Shown: positions 1 through 6,939 of the stretch, in pieces | Layout of the letters: every line of letters begins with the position of its first letter | Position numbering within the stretch: position 1 is the stretch's first letter | From: CAIOHW01 sp964432565 | Lineage (GTDB): Bacteria > Bdellovibrionota > UBA1018 | Reading direction: 5' to 3' | Length of the DNA stretch: 21,741 nt | NCBI GenBank assembly: GCA_964432565.1 | Contig: CAYSOA010000035.1 | Coordinates: forward strand, 1-21,741 | Program-made: the position numbers and the translations under genes | The notes under the pieces: generated by a model | Told to the model about the DNA's origin: nothing | What the model saw: the letters and a program-made list of their open reading frames with translations, nothing else | Databases searched by the model: none

Positions 1-2
1 AG

Positions 3-632
3 ATGCGCAAACTGCGACCGCTAAACCGAAATCTCTCTGGTTTCACCCTGATTGAAATCTTGATGGCCCTTTTGCTGATTGCGATCCTCGCGGTCATCGC
101 CATCACCCAGTTTACGAACTTCTCGAAGGAAGCCAAGAACGCAGCCACAAAAGCTAATCTGGCAATTATCCGGAATGCGATTCAGAAGCACTTCGGGACG
201 ATGAGAATTAGATGTAACCTGACGCAGGGGAATTTGGATAGGTACCCGTGGGTTGACCAAGTAAACAGGAACGATATCACTGCAGCGATTGTAGATGGGG
301 GTGATCCTAGCCCTTGCACTGATGCAGACATTGAGGCCGGAGCAGATCGTTATTTCGTTGCTGGGGGTATTCCGGAAAATCCGTGGAGTGACAAGGGTTG
401 TACTCCGGAGCAAAAGCGGACCGTGGTTTACCCCGGAGCAAATCCTGTTGGTGGTGACACGAATCAGGAGATGAACGTTGGGACAAACGTGGCTGGATTG
501 TTGAACGATACCCCATTCGGTGGATTGAACTGCGGCTGGATCTACGACAACAATACTGGGCGAATTAAAGCGAATAGTAATAATAATAATGGTTATCCTG
601 ATACCGAAAGTCTTTCTGAATCCGCCTACTAA
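3..632 (+). CDS. Type IV pilin / major pseudopilin-like protein (pilin 1)
   Basis: This 209-aa protein opens with a classic class III prepilin signal: a short basic leader (RKLRPLNRNLSG), cleavage predicted after Gly13, then FTLIEILMALLLIAILAVIA with Glu at mature position 5 and a hydrophobic helix continuing to about residue 38. A prepilin peptidase would cut and N-methylate it, and the subunit would polymerise in the inner membrane. The rest is a polar globular domain with four cysteines and a motif near the end, GGLNCGWIYDNNTGRIKANS, resembling the Trp-Tyr-Gly-x-Ile pattern of MSHA-type and other type IVa pilins. It ends in an Asn-rich tail. As first gene of the cluster with the most canonical signal it is the best candidate for the major subunit. 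Only two bases precede the ATG, so the ribosome binding site is not visible and a further upstream start cannot be excluded. Base composition falls to about one third GC near 541-600, unlike its neighbours. Confidence 0.9.
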   Translation: MRKLRPLNRNLSGFTLIEILMALLLIAILAVIAITQFTNFSKEAKNAATKANLAIIRNAIQKHFGTMRIRCNLTQGNLDRYPWVDQVNRNDITAAIVDGGDPSPCTDADIEAGADRYFVAGGIPENPWSDKGCTPEQKRTVVYPGANPVGGDTNQEMNVGTNVAGLLNDTPFGGLNCGWIYDNNTGRIKANSNNNNGYPDTESLSESAY

Positions 633-650
633 TCCCGACTGGAGTGTGAA

Positions 651-1145
651 GTGCGCGCTCCTCGGCAAAACTCTGAGGGTCTGACCGTCGTTGAAGTGCT
701 GATGGCCATCACATTGGTGGCCATTCTGTCGACGGTGGCGATTACACAATTCACCGATTTCTCAAAAGACGCGAAGATCGCGGTGACCAAAGAGCGCATG
801 AATGCCATTCGGGTCGCCATCAAGGGCGACGCGCGGATGGTGGCCAACGGACAGTTTGTGAATCCTGGGTTTGAGGCCCATATCGGCAAGCTGCCGGGCG
901 ATGAGACGGCCGAGACCGGCGCGACGGCACTCGACGAGCTGATCACCGAACCTGGGGTTTATTCGGCCTACTCTCCTTCGACCAAGCTGGGCTGGCGCGG
1001 GCCGTACCTCAGTGACTCGGATCCCGACTGGTACAAGGACGCCTGGGGTAATGACTTCGAGTACGATCCCGGCGCGCGCGAACTGACTTCGATGGGCCCC
1101 GATGAGGCGCTCGGTACTTCAGATGACATTACGGTCAACCTCTAG
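651..1145 (+). CDS. GspG-like pseudopilin (pilin 2)
   Basis: This 164-aa pseudopilin starts with GTG at 651, preceded by GGAG at 641-644, which fixes the start. The leader MRAPRQNSEG is followed by LTVVEVLMAITLVAILSTVA: cleavage after Gly10, Glu at mature position 5. The C-terminal half carries the GspG-family pattern WRGPYL, then DAWGNDFEYDPG, then SMGPDEALGTSDDITV. In GspG-type major pseudopilins this acidic loop region binds calcium, so calcium binding is likely but inferred. The segment AIKGDARMVANG matches the equivalent region of pilins 4 and 5, so these are paralogues. It lies 18 bp after pilin 1 and overlaps pilin 3. Probable role: subunit of the periplasmic pseudopilus, assembled by the GspE/GspF pair downstream. 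Confidence 0.88.
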   Translation: MRAPRQNSEGLTVVEVLMAITLVAILSTVAITQFTDFSKDAKIAVTKERMNAIRVAIKGDARMVANGQFVNPGFEAHIGKLPGDETAETGATALDELITEPGVYSAYSPSTKLGWRGPYLSDSDPDWYKDAWGNDFEYDPGARELTSMGPDEALGTSDDITVNL

Positions 1146-1614
1146 CGCCGCGCAGTCTGGCCTGGCCTTCATGTCGCTGCTGATGCTGATGATGTTCACC
1201 GGAATCGCCTTCGCGGCCTTTTACGTGATGATTCAGCCGTCGGTCAGCACGGCCAAGCGACAGCGCACCCAGCTCAAGGGCGAGGCGATTCAGCGGGGAC
1301 TTCGTGCGTTCGAGGCGCACTACGGGGCTTCGGTGCCCACGCCCGACTCGCTCGATTACCTCGTTGAGGACGTCGACAGCGATGGCTGCACCATGGACGA
1401 CGACTCGGCCAGTCCCACCTTTGGTCAGCTTCAGGGCTGGTGTGGTCCGTACCTCGACACGGTCTGGCAAAGCGAGCCCGACGACTTTAAGCTGGATGGG
1501 TGGGGAACTCCTTTTGAAGTCACAACCGGCGTTACGACCGAAGTGCGAAGCTGCGGACCCGACAAGACCTGTGGGGGAGGCAGCGCCGCCGATGACGTCC
1601 TCTTTTCGCTCTGA
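1123..1614 (+). CDS. Minor pseudopilin lacking Glu5 (pilin 3)
   Basis: This 163-aa protein has a prepilin-like N-terminus, AAQSG followed by LAFMSLLMLMMFTGIAFAAF. A peptidase could cut after Gly13, but mature position 5 is Ser, not Glu. The globular part has WCGPYL, LDGWGTPFEV and RSCGPDKTCGGG, so it belongs to the same GspG-like group as pilins 2, 4 and 5. It adds several cysteines (in DGCTMD, GWCGPYL, RSCGPDKTC) that could form disulfides. Loss of Glu5 is typical of tip pseudopilins such as GspK, which start the fibre; that role is inferred here. The ATG at 1123 overlaps the pilin 2 stop by 23 nt; an in-frame ATG at 1102 is possible but would add seven residues to the leader. No good ribosome binding site is visible, so translational coupling is likely. 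Confidence 0.82.
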   Translation: MTLRSTSSAAQSGLAFMSLLMLMMFTGIAFAAFYVMIQPSVSTAKRQRTQLKGEAIQRGLRAFEAHYGASVPTPDSLDYLVEDVDSDGCTMDDDSASPTFGQLQGWCGPYLDTVWQSEPDDFKLDGWGTPFEVTTGVTTEVRSCGPDKTCGGGSAADDVLFSL

Positions 1615-2467
1615 TAGCGCACTGACCTTGATCGAAGTGCTGATGACGCTCGTGTTGCTGTCGATTCTGAGTTTTGCGTCGATCGAGCTCGTCGGCAACG
1701 CGCTCGAAGAAAGCCGCTACGAGCAAACCCTTCAGAAGATGGAGCGCATCAAGATTGCCCTGATTGGCGATCCCAGTATTCGTGAAAATGGAACCCGAAC
1801 CAGCTTCGGATATGTGGGCGATGTGGGCCAGCTTCCGGATTTTACTCAGGGGCTCGAGGCGCTGGTCACCCGTCCGTCGGCCGCACCCACGGCCGAGGTG
1901 CCACCTTACGAGATGGACAACGATGCCCGTTTTGGTGCCGGCTGGAACGGACCCTATCTGTTTTCGGCACTGGGAAGCGTCGATACCCTTTTGGATGCGT
2001 GGGGAAATGAGATTTTCTATGACCCGACCGAAACGCCGCCGGTGATTCGCAGCTACGGAGCGGACGGCCTTGATGACAGCGTGGGAGACCTGACGGGCTA
2101 CAACAAGGACATCGTCATCGAACTGCCCGAAGAGCTCTGGCTCGGCACGGTTTATGGGTACGTCAACAATCGCGGAGCTCCGTTTTTGGGCGAGGCCTAC
2201 GCCACGCTTTTTTTACCGAATCTCGACTGGCCAACCCCGACTCCGGTCGTGACTTCTGAAGAAGTCATTCTGACCGACTATACTCTCAGTCCGCCCTCGC
2301 CCGGTGATCCGGTCGGGCAGTTCAGTTTTACGGGTGTGCCCTTCGGAAAGCGCTCGGTGATGGTCGTCGTACCGACCCCGGCGATGACCCTGGGGCCGGT
2401 GATCTTCACCATGGACCGCAAAAATGTGGAGCTGAATGAAAACGCCTTCGATATCAGCAATCCCTGA
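1592..2467 (+). CDS. GspG-like pseudopilin with C-terminal beta-sandwich domain (pilin 4)
   Basis: This 291-aa protein starts at the ATG at 1592, overlapping the pilin 3 stop by 23 nt, with a GGGGGAGG ribosome binding site at about 1572-1579. The frame is open further upstream to 1304, but that part is out-of-frame sequence of pilin 3. The signal is MTSSFRSDSA then LTLIEVLMTLVLLSILSFA: Glu5 is present, but the residue before the cut is Ala rather than Gly. Residues 45-180 form a GspG-like domain (GDPSIRENGTRTSFGYVGD, WNGPYL, LDAWGNEIFYDP, RSYGADG). From about residue 184 a further 108 residues follow (LGTVYGYVNNRGAPFLG, GQFSFTGVPFGKRSVMVVV), resembling a carboxypeptidase regulatory-like or SdrB-like fold. 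GspG proteins usually end before this point, so the added domain may be displayed along or at the tip of the fibre. Confidence 0.86.
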   Translation: MTSSFRSDSALTLIEVLMTLVLLSILSFASIELVGNALEESRYEQTLQKMERIKIALIGDPSIRENGTRTSFGYVGDVGQLPDFTQGLEALVTRPSAAPTAEVPPYEMDNDARFGAGWNGPYLFSALGSVDTLLDAWGNEIFYDPTETPPVIRSYGADGLDDSVGDLTGYNKDIVIELPEELWLGTVYGYVNNRGAPFLGEAYATLFLPNLDWPTPTPVVTSEEVILTDYTLSPPSPGDPVGQFSFTGVPFGKRSVMVVVPTPAMTLGPVIFTMDRKNVELNENAFDISNP

Positions 2468-3263
2468 ACGCAGCACCGGTTCGTCAGGCATCACCCTCAT
2501 CGACTTTCTGATGGTGATCATGCTGCTCTCGTTGCTGGCCTTTCTGGTGCCGGCCGTTTCGATGACCAGCATTCAGGAGGGCAGGGTGGAGAAGACGCGT
2601 AGCCGGCTTTTGGCCATTCGTCGGGCGATCATCGGAGATCCGAACCTGAAGCTGCTGGGTTCGCGAACCAGCTACGGATTTTTGGGGGACATGGGGCGCG
2701 TTCCCTCTTCAATTGACGAGCTGGTGACTGCGCCGGGTGGGGCGGGGCTGTTCATACAAGACCCCGACGTGCGCTTCAGCTATGGCTGGAACGGCCCGTA
2801 TCTGGACGATTCGGATCCGGATGTCGATTGGACGCTCGATGCCTGGGGAAACGCGTTGGATTATGTCGCAGGAACGTCGACGACTCCCACTACCATCACG
2901 AGCTACGGTGCCGACGGGATCGCGGGTGGCGGGGATCAGAACGAGGATCTGGTCATTCAGATTCTTCCCGAAGCGACCAGCTTCACGCTTCATGGGTTTG
3001 TGACCGACAGCGGTGGGGGGGTGTTCTCGGGGACGGGCGAGATTTTCTTGAACGATCTCGACGGCAACGGCGAACTCTCGGCGCCCATTCCCACGCCCAT
3101 CGGTACCAATGGGTACTTCGTCTTTGAGGGGGTCACCATGGGCAAGCGGAGTGTTTCTTTGGCCGTACCGAGCCCGGGGCCAACGGCGACCGTCGGTCCG
3201 GTGACGGTCACTCCGGGGGGTGCGCACTTCGTGTTGCCATCACGCCACTTGGAAGCTCCCTGA
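2436..3263 (+). CDS. GspG-like pseudopilin with C-terminal beta-sandwich domain, Asp at position 5 (pilin 5)
   Basis: This 275-aa paralogue of pilin 4 overlaps it by 32 nt. GGAG at 2428-2431 lies just before the ATG. The leader ends in RSTGSSG and the helix begins ITLIDFLMVIMLLSLLAFL, so cleavage after Gly18 leaves Asp, not Glu, at mature position 5. The middle repeats the pilin 4 plan: GDPNLKLLGSRTSYGFLGD, WNGPYLDDSDPD, LDAWGNALDY, TSYGADG. The C-terminal domain (about 181-275) has LHGFVTDSGGGVFSG and GYFVFEGVTMGKRSVSLAVP, matching the pilin 4 extension. It also contains NDLDGNGEL, a DxDxNGE-type loop like those that bind calcium in dockerins and EF-hands. Pilins 4 and 5 probably arose by duplication and may form a pair in the fibre or at its tip. 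Confidence 0.86.
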   Translation: MKTPSISAIPERSTGSSGITLIDFLMVIMLLSLLAFLVPAVSMTSIQEGRVEKTRSRLLAIRRAIIGDPNLKLLGSRTSYGFLGDMGRVPSSIDELVTAPGGAGLFIQDPDVRFSYGWNGPYLDDSDPDVDWTLDAWGNALDYVAGTSTTPTTITSYGADGIAGGGDQNEDLVIQILPEATSFTLHGFVTDSGGGVFSGTGEIFLNDLDGNGELSAPIPTPIGTNGYFVFEGVTMGKRSVSLAVPSPGPTATVGPVTVTPGGAHFVLPSRHLEAP

Positions 3264-3286
3264 TTTCTGGGCCCGTGCTATCCTGA

Positions 3287-4516
3287 ATGGCGATGGCAAT
3301 CTACGTCTTCAGGGCGCGAGATCGACGGGGTCTGCCGGTGAACGGCCAGCTCGAAGCGGATAATGCGCTCGTGGCGCGCCGCATTTTGTCGCAGCAGGAT
3401 CTGATTCCGATCAAGATCAGCGAAAAGAGCCCGATCACCGATCTCTTTTCGCTTCCCTCCAAGCTGCGCGACCGTCTGTTTCCGGTCGATTTTCAGGAGA
3501 TTCTAACCTTCAATCAGCAGCTTCAAACCGCCTATGCGGTGGGCATTCCGATGGTGCAGGCCATCGAGATGATCGAAAACCAGACCACCCATCCTCGCGT
3601 GAAGCGAGCGCTTTCGGTTGCCGCCGACGACGTTCGAAAAGGAAAGTTTCTGGCCGATGCCTTTCAGAAGCATCCGCACGTGTTTGACCGCATTTACATC
3701 ACGCTCGTCCGGGCCGGAGAAGCAGCCGGCGAGCTCGATACGTTTCTGGATCGCATCTCGTATCTTTTCGAGCGCCGAGCCGAGAACCAGATGAAGGTCA
3801 AATCAGCGCTCTTCTATCCGAAGATCGTTTTTGGCTTTCTGATTTTTGTGACCGGAATTTTCGTTTACGTGCTGCTGCCAAAGATCAAGGAGTTCTTTGA
3901 TGCCAATGGAGCCGAGCTCCCGGCCATCACCCAGATGCTGATCAGCTTCTCGGACTTCGCCGTAGGCTATAGTCCGCTTCTTGCCCTGATCCTCGCGTCG
4001 ATCTACGGGGCATTTCGCTACTTCGTCTCGACGCCGTGGGGGCGTCTGAAGTGGGACGGCTTCAAGCTCAAGGTGCCTGTACTGGGAAAGCTGTTTCTGC
4101 AGCTCGAGCTCAATGCCATCTGCTTCATCACCGAGACCCTCGTGCGAAGCGGCATCACGATTACCGAAACCCTGCGGATTTTGCGAACGAGCATTGAGAA
4201 TCAGGTCATTGCCACCGAAATGGATACCTGCCGCGTCGAGGTCGAGCGGGGAAGCCGGTTTTCGAAGGGGCTGGCGCGGAGCGGGATTTTTCCGGAGCTT
4301 TTCGTCAATCTTCTGGCGATGGGCGAAGAGGCCGGAAAGCTCGATACCGTTCTGGTAAAAGTGGGCAATCACTATCGCCGCGAGATCGAATACAAGCTAG
4401 CCAACCTCTCGAAGCTGCTCGAACCGCTGATTCTGCTGGTGATTTTCTTCATGGTCGGTTTTTTGGCGCTCGCCGTCTTTCTGCCGATCTGGAAGATGTC
4501 ACAGGTGGTTCGTTAG
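3287..4516 (+). CDS. gspF: GspF/PilC-family inner-membrane platform protein
   Basis: This 409-aa protein matches the usual length of GspF, PilC and MshG. It is the polytopic inner-membrane platform on which the cytoplasmic ATPase acts to push pilins out of the membrane. The N-terminus (YVFRARDRRGLPVNGQLEAD) is the typical short beta domain. Two T2SSF repeats follow, each with the hallmark acidic motif: RAGEAAGELDTFL in the first and GEEAGKLDTVL in the second. Membrane segments lie near residues 180-200 (IVFGFLIFVTGIFVYVLLP), 225-245 and 380-402 (LILLVIFFMVGFLALAVFLP). The gene follows pilin 5 by 23 bp and precedes the ATPase by 78 bp, so all seven + strand genes are likely one transcript. ATG at 3287 or at 3293 could be used; neither has a clear ribosome binding site. 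Confidence 0.95.
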   Translation: MAMAIYVFRARDRRGLPVNGQLEADNALVARRILSQQDLIPIKISEKSPITDLFSLPSKLRDRLFPVDFQEILTFNQQLQTAYAVGIPMVQAIEMIENQTTHPRVKRALSVAADDVRKGKFLADAFQKHPHVFDRIYITLVRAGEAAGELDTFLDRISYLFERRAENQMKVKSALFYPKIVFGFLIFVTGIFVYVLLPKIKEFFDANGAELPAITQMLISFSDFAVGYSPLLALILASIYGAFRYFVSTPWGRLKWDGFKLKVPVLGKLFLQLELNAICFITETLVRSGITITETLRILRTSIENQVIATEMDTCRVEVERGSRFSKGLARSGIFPELFVNLLAMGEEAGKLDTVLVKVGNHYRREIEYKLANLSKLLEPLILLVIFFMVGFLALAVFLPIWKMSQVVR

Positions 4517-4580
4517 CACTGCGATGCAGCCGAGTCGCTTGGCTTCAAGGGTTCGCTGATTTCGGTCGAAAAGGTGAAAC

Positions 4581-4586
4581 AGGAGG
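4581..4586 (+). promoter_or_regulatory. Ribosome binding site deciding the GspE start
   Basis: AGGAGG lies 8 nt before GTG at 4595. The frame is open back to another GTG at 4574, but that codon has no Shine-Dalgarno sequence, so 4595 is preferred. Confidence 0.7.
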
Positions 4587-4594
4587 CCCTCCTC

Positions 4595-6352
4595 GTGGGC
4601 GACGCAGCCGAGAAAAAACCAGACTCGTCACAGGATACGTCGAAGGACGAGATGCTACGCAAGGTTTCGGGTCGCAAGAAGCTCGGTGAGCTTCTGGTTG
4701 ATCGCGGACTGCTGTCTCCCGTGGATCTCGAGCAGCATGTGCGCCGGGCCGAGCACCAGAAGGTGCCGCTGGGGCAGTTTTTGGTCGCCGAAGGACTGAT
4801 CACCGATGTCGATCTGGCCAAGGTTCTGGCGATTCAGTCGGAGATTCCGTTTTTCGATCTCTCCAACCAGCCGGTCTCGGCGGACGCCCTCAAGGCCATC
4901 CCCGAGGATATTGTTCGTCAGCACAAGATTCTACCGATCGGTCGCGAGAACGGGGCGCTGGTCGTCGTCGTCGAGGACGCGAAGATCATTCTTCAGAACG
5001 ACATCGTGCGAAACATGCTGCCTGCGCAGTTTCGCATTCGCCTCGGTGCCCAGTCGCAGATCGAGAAGGCGATCGACCGATTTTTTGGAACCCAGCGCAA
5101 GACGGTCGAGCAACTGGCCCGGTACCTGGCACAGAATCCGGATGGGAGTGTCTCGGGGGCAAATTCGTCGTTCAGTGCCGTCCACGGCCAGATCAGCATC
5201 GACTCTCTGCTCGAAAAGCTCTTCGAGATGGCCCTTCGCAACGACTCCAGTGACATTCACGTCGATCCGGCCGAGGGCTTCATTCGAATTCGCGAGCGAA
5301 TCGACGGGGTGCTTCAGGAGACCAGCGATCTGGACGCGGGCATCCATCAAAGCCTGATGTCGAAGCTCAAGGTGCTCGCAGGGCTGGATATCACCGAAAA
5401 GCGAAAGCCGCAGGACGGCCGTTTTCGGTTCAAGGTGGCCAATCGCGTGGTCGACGTGCGACTCTCGACCCTGCCCACGATTCGTGGCGAGCGCGCCGTT
5501 TTGCGTATCCTCGACAAGTCGAAGTTCAAGGTCAAGATCGACGACATCGGCATCAGTACCGAGATGGGCGAGAAGATCAAGGGGCTGCTCGGCCATCCCC
5601 ACGGAATCATTCTGGTGACCGGTCCGACCGGAAGCGGCAAGACCACGACCGTCTATGCCATGCTTCAAGAGATCAACGAGGCCGACAGCAACATCATCAC
5701 CGTCGAAGACCCGGTGGAGTACCAGTTTGACATCATCAACCAGGTTCAGATTCAGCCCAAGGCGGGATTGAATTTCGCCGATCTGCTTCGAAATATTCTG
5801 CGGCAGGACCCCGATGTGATCATGGTGGGCGAGGTCCGCGACAAGGAGACGGCCGATACCGCCATTCGTGCTGCCCTGACCGGCCACCTCGTGATCAGTA
5901 CGATCCACACAAACGATTCGATCAGTACCGTGCATCGATTGATGGACATGGGTGTCGAGTCGTTTTTGATTGGATCTTCGGTGCTGGCCATTCTTTCGCA
6001 GCGACTCGTTCGGTTGTTGTGCAAGTTCTGCCGCCAAGAAGAAGTGATCTCGGAAGAGGTTTTCAAAAAGCTGCCCCCTGGCCTTGGCGATGCTTCATTC
6101 GTGGGCCGCAAATGGTTCAAGCCGGTGGGGTGCGAGGAGTGCCGAAATACCGGCTATAGAGGGCGATCGGCGATCGCCGAGATTTTCATCCCGGACGAAG
6201 AGATGAGAAAAGCCATTACCGACCGGGTCTCGAGAACCGAGATCGTCCGCTACATCGAGCAGCATGGCTTCAAGAGCATGCGTCAGGAGGCCATGGAGCG
6301 GGTTTGGTCGGGTGACACCTCGATCGACGAAGTGATTCGAAACACGATCTAG
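4595..6352 (+). CDS. gspE: GspE/PilB-family assembly ATPase with MshEN N-domain
   Basis: This 585-aa cytoplasmic hexameric ATPase powers pilin or pseudopilin polymerisation. Residues 29-81 are a tandem MshEN/T2SSE_N domain (LGELLVDRGLLSPVDL, LGQFLVAEGLITDVDL), the type that in MshE and some PilB proteins binds c-di-GMP. Two of its usual key positions are changed here (see findings). The catalytic half has Walker A GPTGSGKT at 343-350, the Asp box VEDPVEYQ at 370-377, Walker B VIMVGEVRD at 408-416 with catalytic Glu413, and the His box with His438 (STIHTND). A tetracysteine zinc site is complete: CKFC at 476-479 and CEEC at 513-516, as in GspE, PilB and MshE but not PilT, which supports an extension motor. 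It is the last gene of the + strand cluster and converges on the pilO-like gene. Confidence 0.95.
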   Translation: MGDAAEKKPDSSQDTSKDEMLRKVSGRKKLGELLVDRGLLSPVDLEQHVRRAEHQKVPLGQFLVAEGLITDVDLAKVLAIQSEIPFFDLSNQPVSADALKAIPEDIVRQHKILPIGRENGALVVVVEDAKIILQNDIVRNMLPAQFRIRLGAQSQIEKAIDRFFGTQRKTVEQLARYLAQNPDGSVSGANSSFSAVHGQISIDSLLEKLFEMALRNDSSDIHVDPAEGFIRIRERIDGVLQETSDLDAGIHQSLMSKLKVLAGLDITEKRKPQDGRFRFKVANRVVDVRLSTLPTIRGERAVLRILDKSKFKVKIDDIGISTEMGEKIKGLLGHPHGIILVTGPTGSGKTTTVYAMLQEINEADSNIITVEDPVEYQFDIINQVQIQPKAGLNFADLLRNILRQDPDVIMVGEVRDKETADTAIRAALTGHLVISTIHTNDSISTVHRLMDMGVESFLIGSSVLAILSQRLVRLLCKFCRQEEVISEEVFKKLPPGLGDASFVGRKWFKPVGCEECRNTGYRGRSAIAEIFIPDEEMRKAITDRVSRTEIVRYIEQHGFKSMRQEAMERVWSGDTSIDEVIRNTI

Positions 6353-6362
6353 CTGAGTGGTG

Positions 6363-6387
6363 GGTCGGCCCCGAGTGGGCGCCGATC
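6363..6387. terminator. Hairpin between convergent gspE and pilO stops
   Basis: GGTCGGC-CCC pairs with GGG-c-GCCGATC to give about 10 bp with one bulged base, one G-U pair and a GAGT loop. It occupies most of the 38 bp between the two stop codons, the expected place for a bidirectional terminator. Only a short ATTT follows on the + strand and there is no T-run on the - strand, so intrinsic termination would be weak. Confidence 0.45.
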
Positions 6388-6390
6388 ATT

Positions 6391-6939
6391 TCAGATTCGC
6401 GAGACGTAGCTGTAGATGCTGAGCTTTACCGAACAGCGCTTGAGCTCGGGGTCGATTCGGGTGGCCTCGATGTCGACGAGCTCGGTCAGGAGATCCGACT
6501 GTTCGAGTTTTTCGAGAAATTTTCCCACATGCAGAAAAGGGGCATCGAGTTCGAGCGTGAAGAGAACCTTGTTGTACTCAGAAAAGGGCTCCTCGTTGTC
6601 GACCTTCAGGCTCTTGATCGTGAATAGATCCGGAGTGTCATCTCCCGAGAGTGCCTTCACGATATTGGTGAAATTGTTGTTGGCTTCTCGAATCGTGGCC
6701 AGCCGAGCGTCCTGCTTTTCTCGCCCCGGGGCGGTTTCTTCTCGCTTCAGGGTTTCGATCAGCTCCTGATCGGCCTTGAGTTTCTTCTGGGCTTCGGTGA
6801 TCGCCTTCTGCTCGCGAACGATATCGGTCTTGCCTTGGGCGTGCCAGGTGTTGGCGTAGACCAGGGCGAGCGCTCCGAGGCCGGCGACGGTCAGGAGAAT
6901 TTCTCGAGTGCTGGGCCCAGTGGTTTCCTGATCAGCCAT
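6391..6939 (-). CDS. pilO: PilO/GspM-like inner-membrane assembly protein
   Basis: This 182-aa protein has a short cytoplasmic N-terminus, one membrane helix (about residues 14-34, ILLTVAGLGALALVYANTW), then a Lys/Glu-rich coiled coil (REQKAITEAQKKLKADQELI). A periplasmic C-terminal part resembles the ferredoxin-like fold of PilO, MshJ and GspM. In those systems it pairs with PilN to make the periplasmic arm of the alignment complex. The ATG at 6939 is chosen because AGGAGG lies 8 nt upstream of it and it overlaps the pilN stop by 8 nt; an upstream ATG at 6969 would extend further into pilN and has no better site. Sequence conservation in this family is low, so the call rests mainly on topology, size and position directly after PilN. 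It is the last gene of the - strand operon. Confidence 0.82.
   Translation of the reverse strand: MADQETTGPSTREILLTVAGLGALALVYANTWHAQGKTDIVREQKAITEAQKKLKADQELIETLKREETAPGREKQDARLATIREANNNFTNIVKALSGDDTPDLFTIKSLKVDNEEPFSEYNKVLFTLELDAPFLHVGKFLEKLEQSDLLTELVDIEATRIDPELKRCSVKLSIYSYVSRI

Noticed and set aside
1304..1591. Upstream extension of the pilin 4 reading frame
   Set aside because: It is pilin 3 sequence read in another frame; the prepilin leader begins at 1592 behind a purine-rich ribosome binding site.
4931..6037. Long - strand reading frame (368 codons) opposite the ATPase gene
   Set aside because: It is fully antisense to gspE, has no domain-like pattern, and reflects the codon bias of the real gene.
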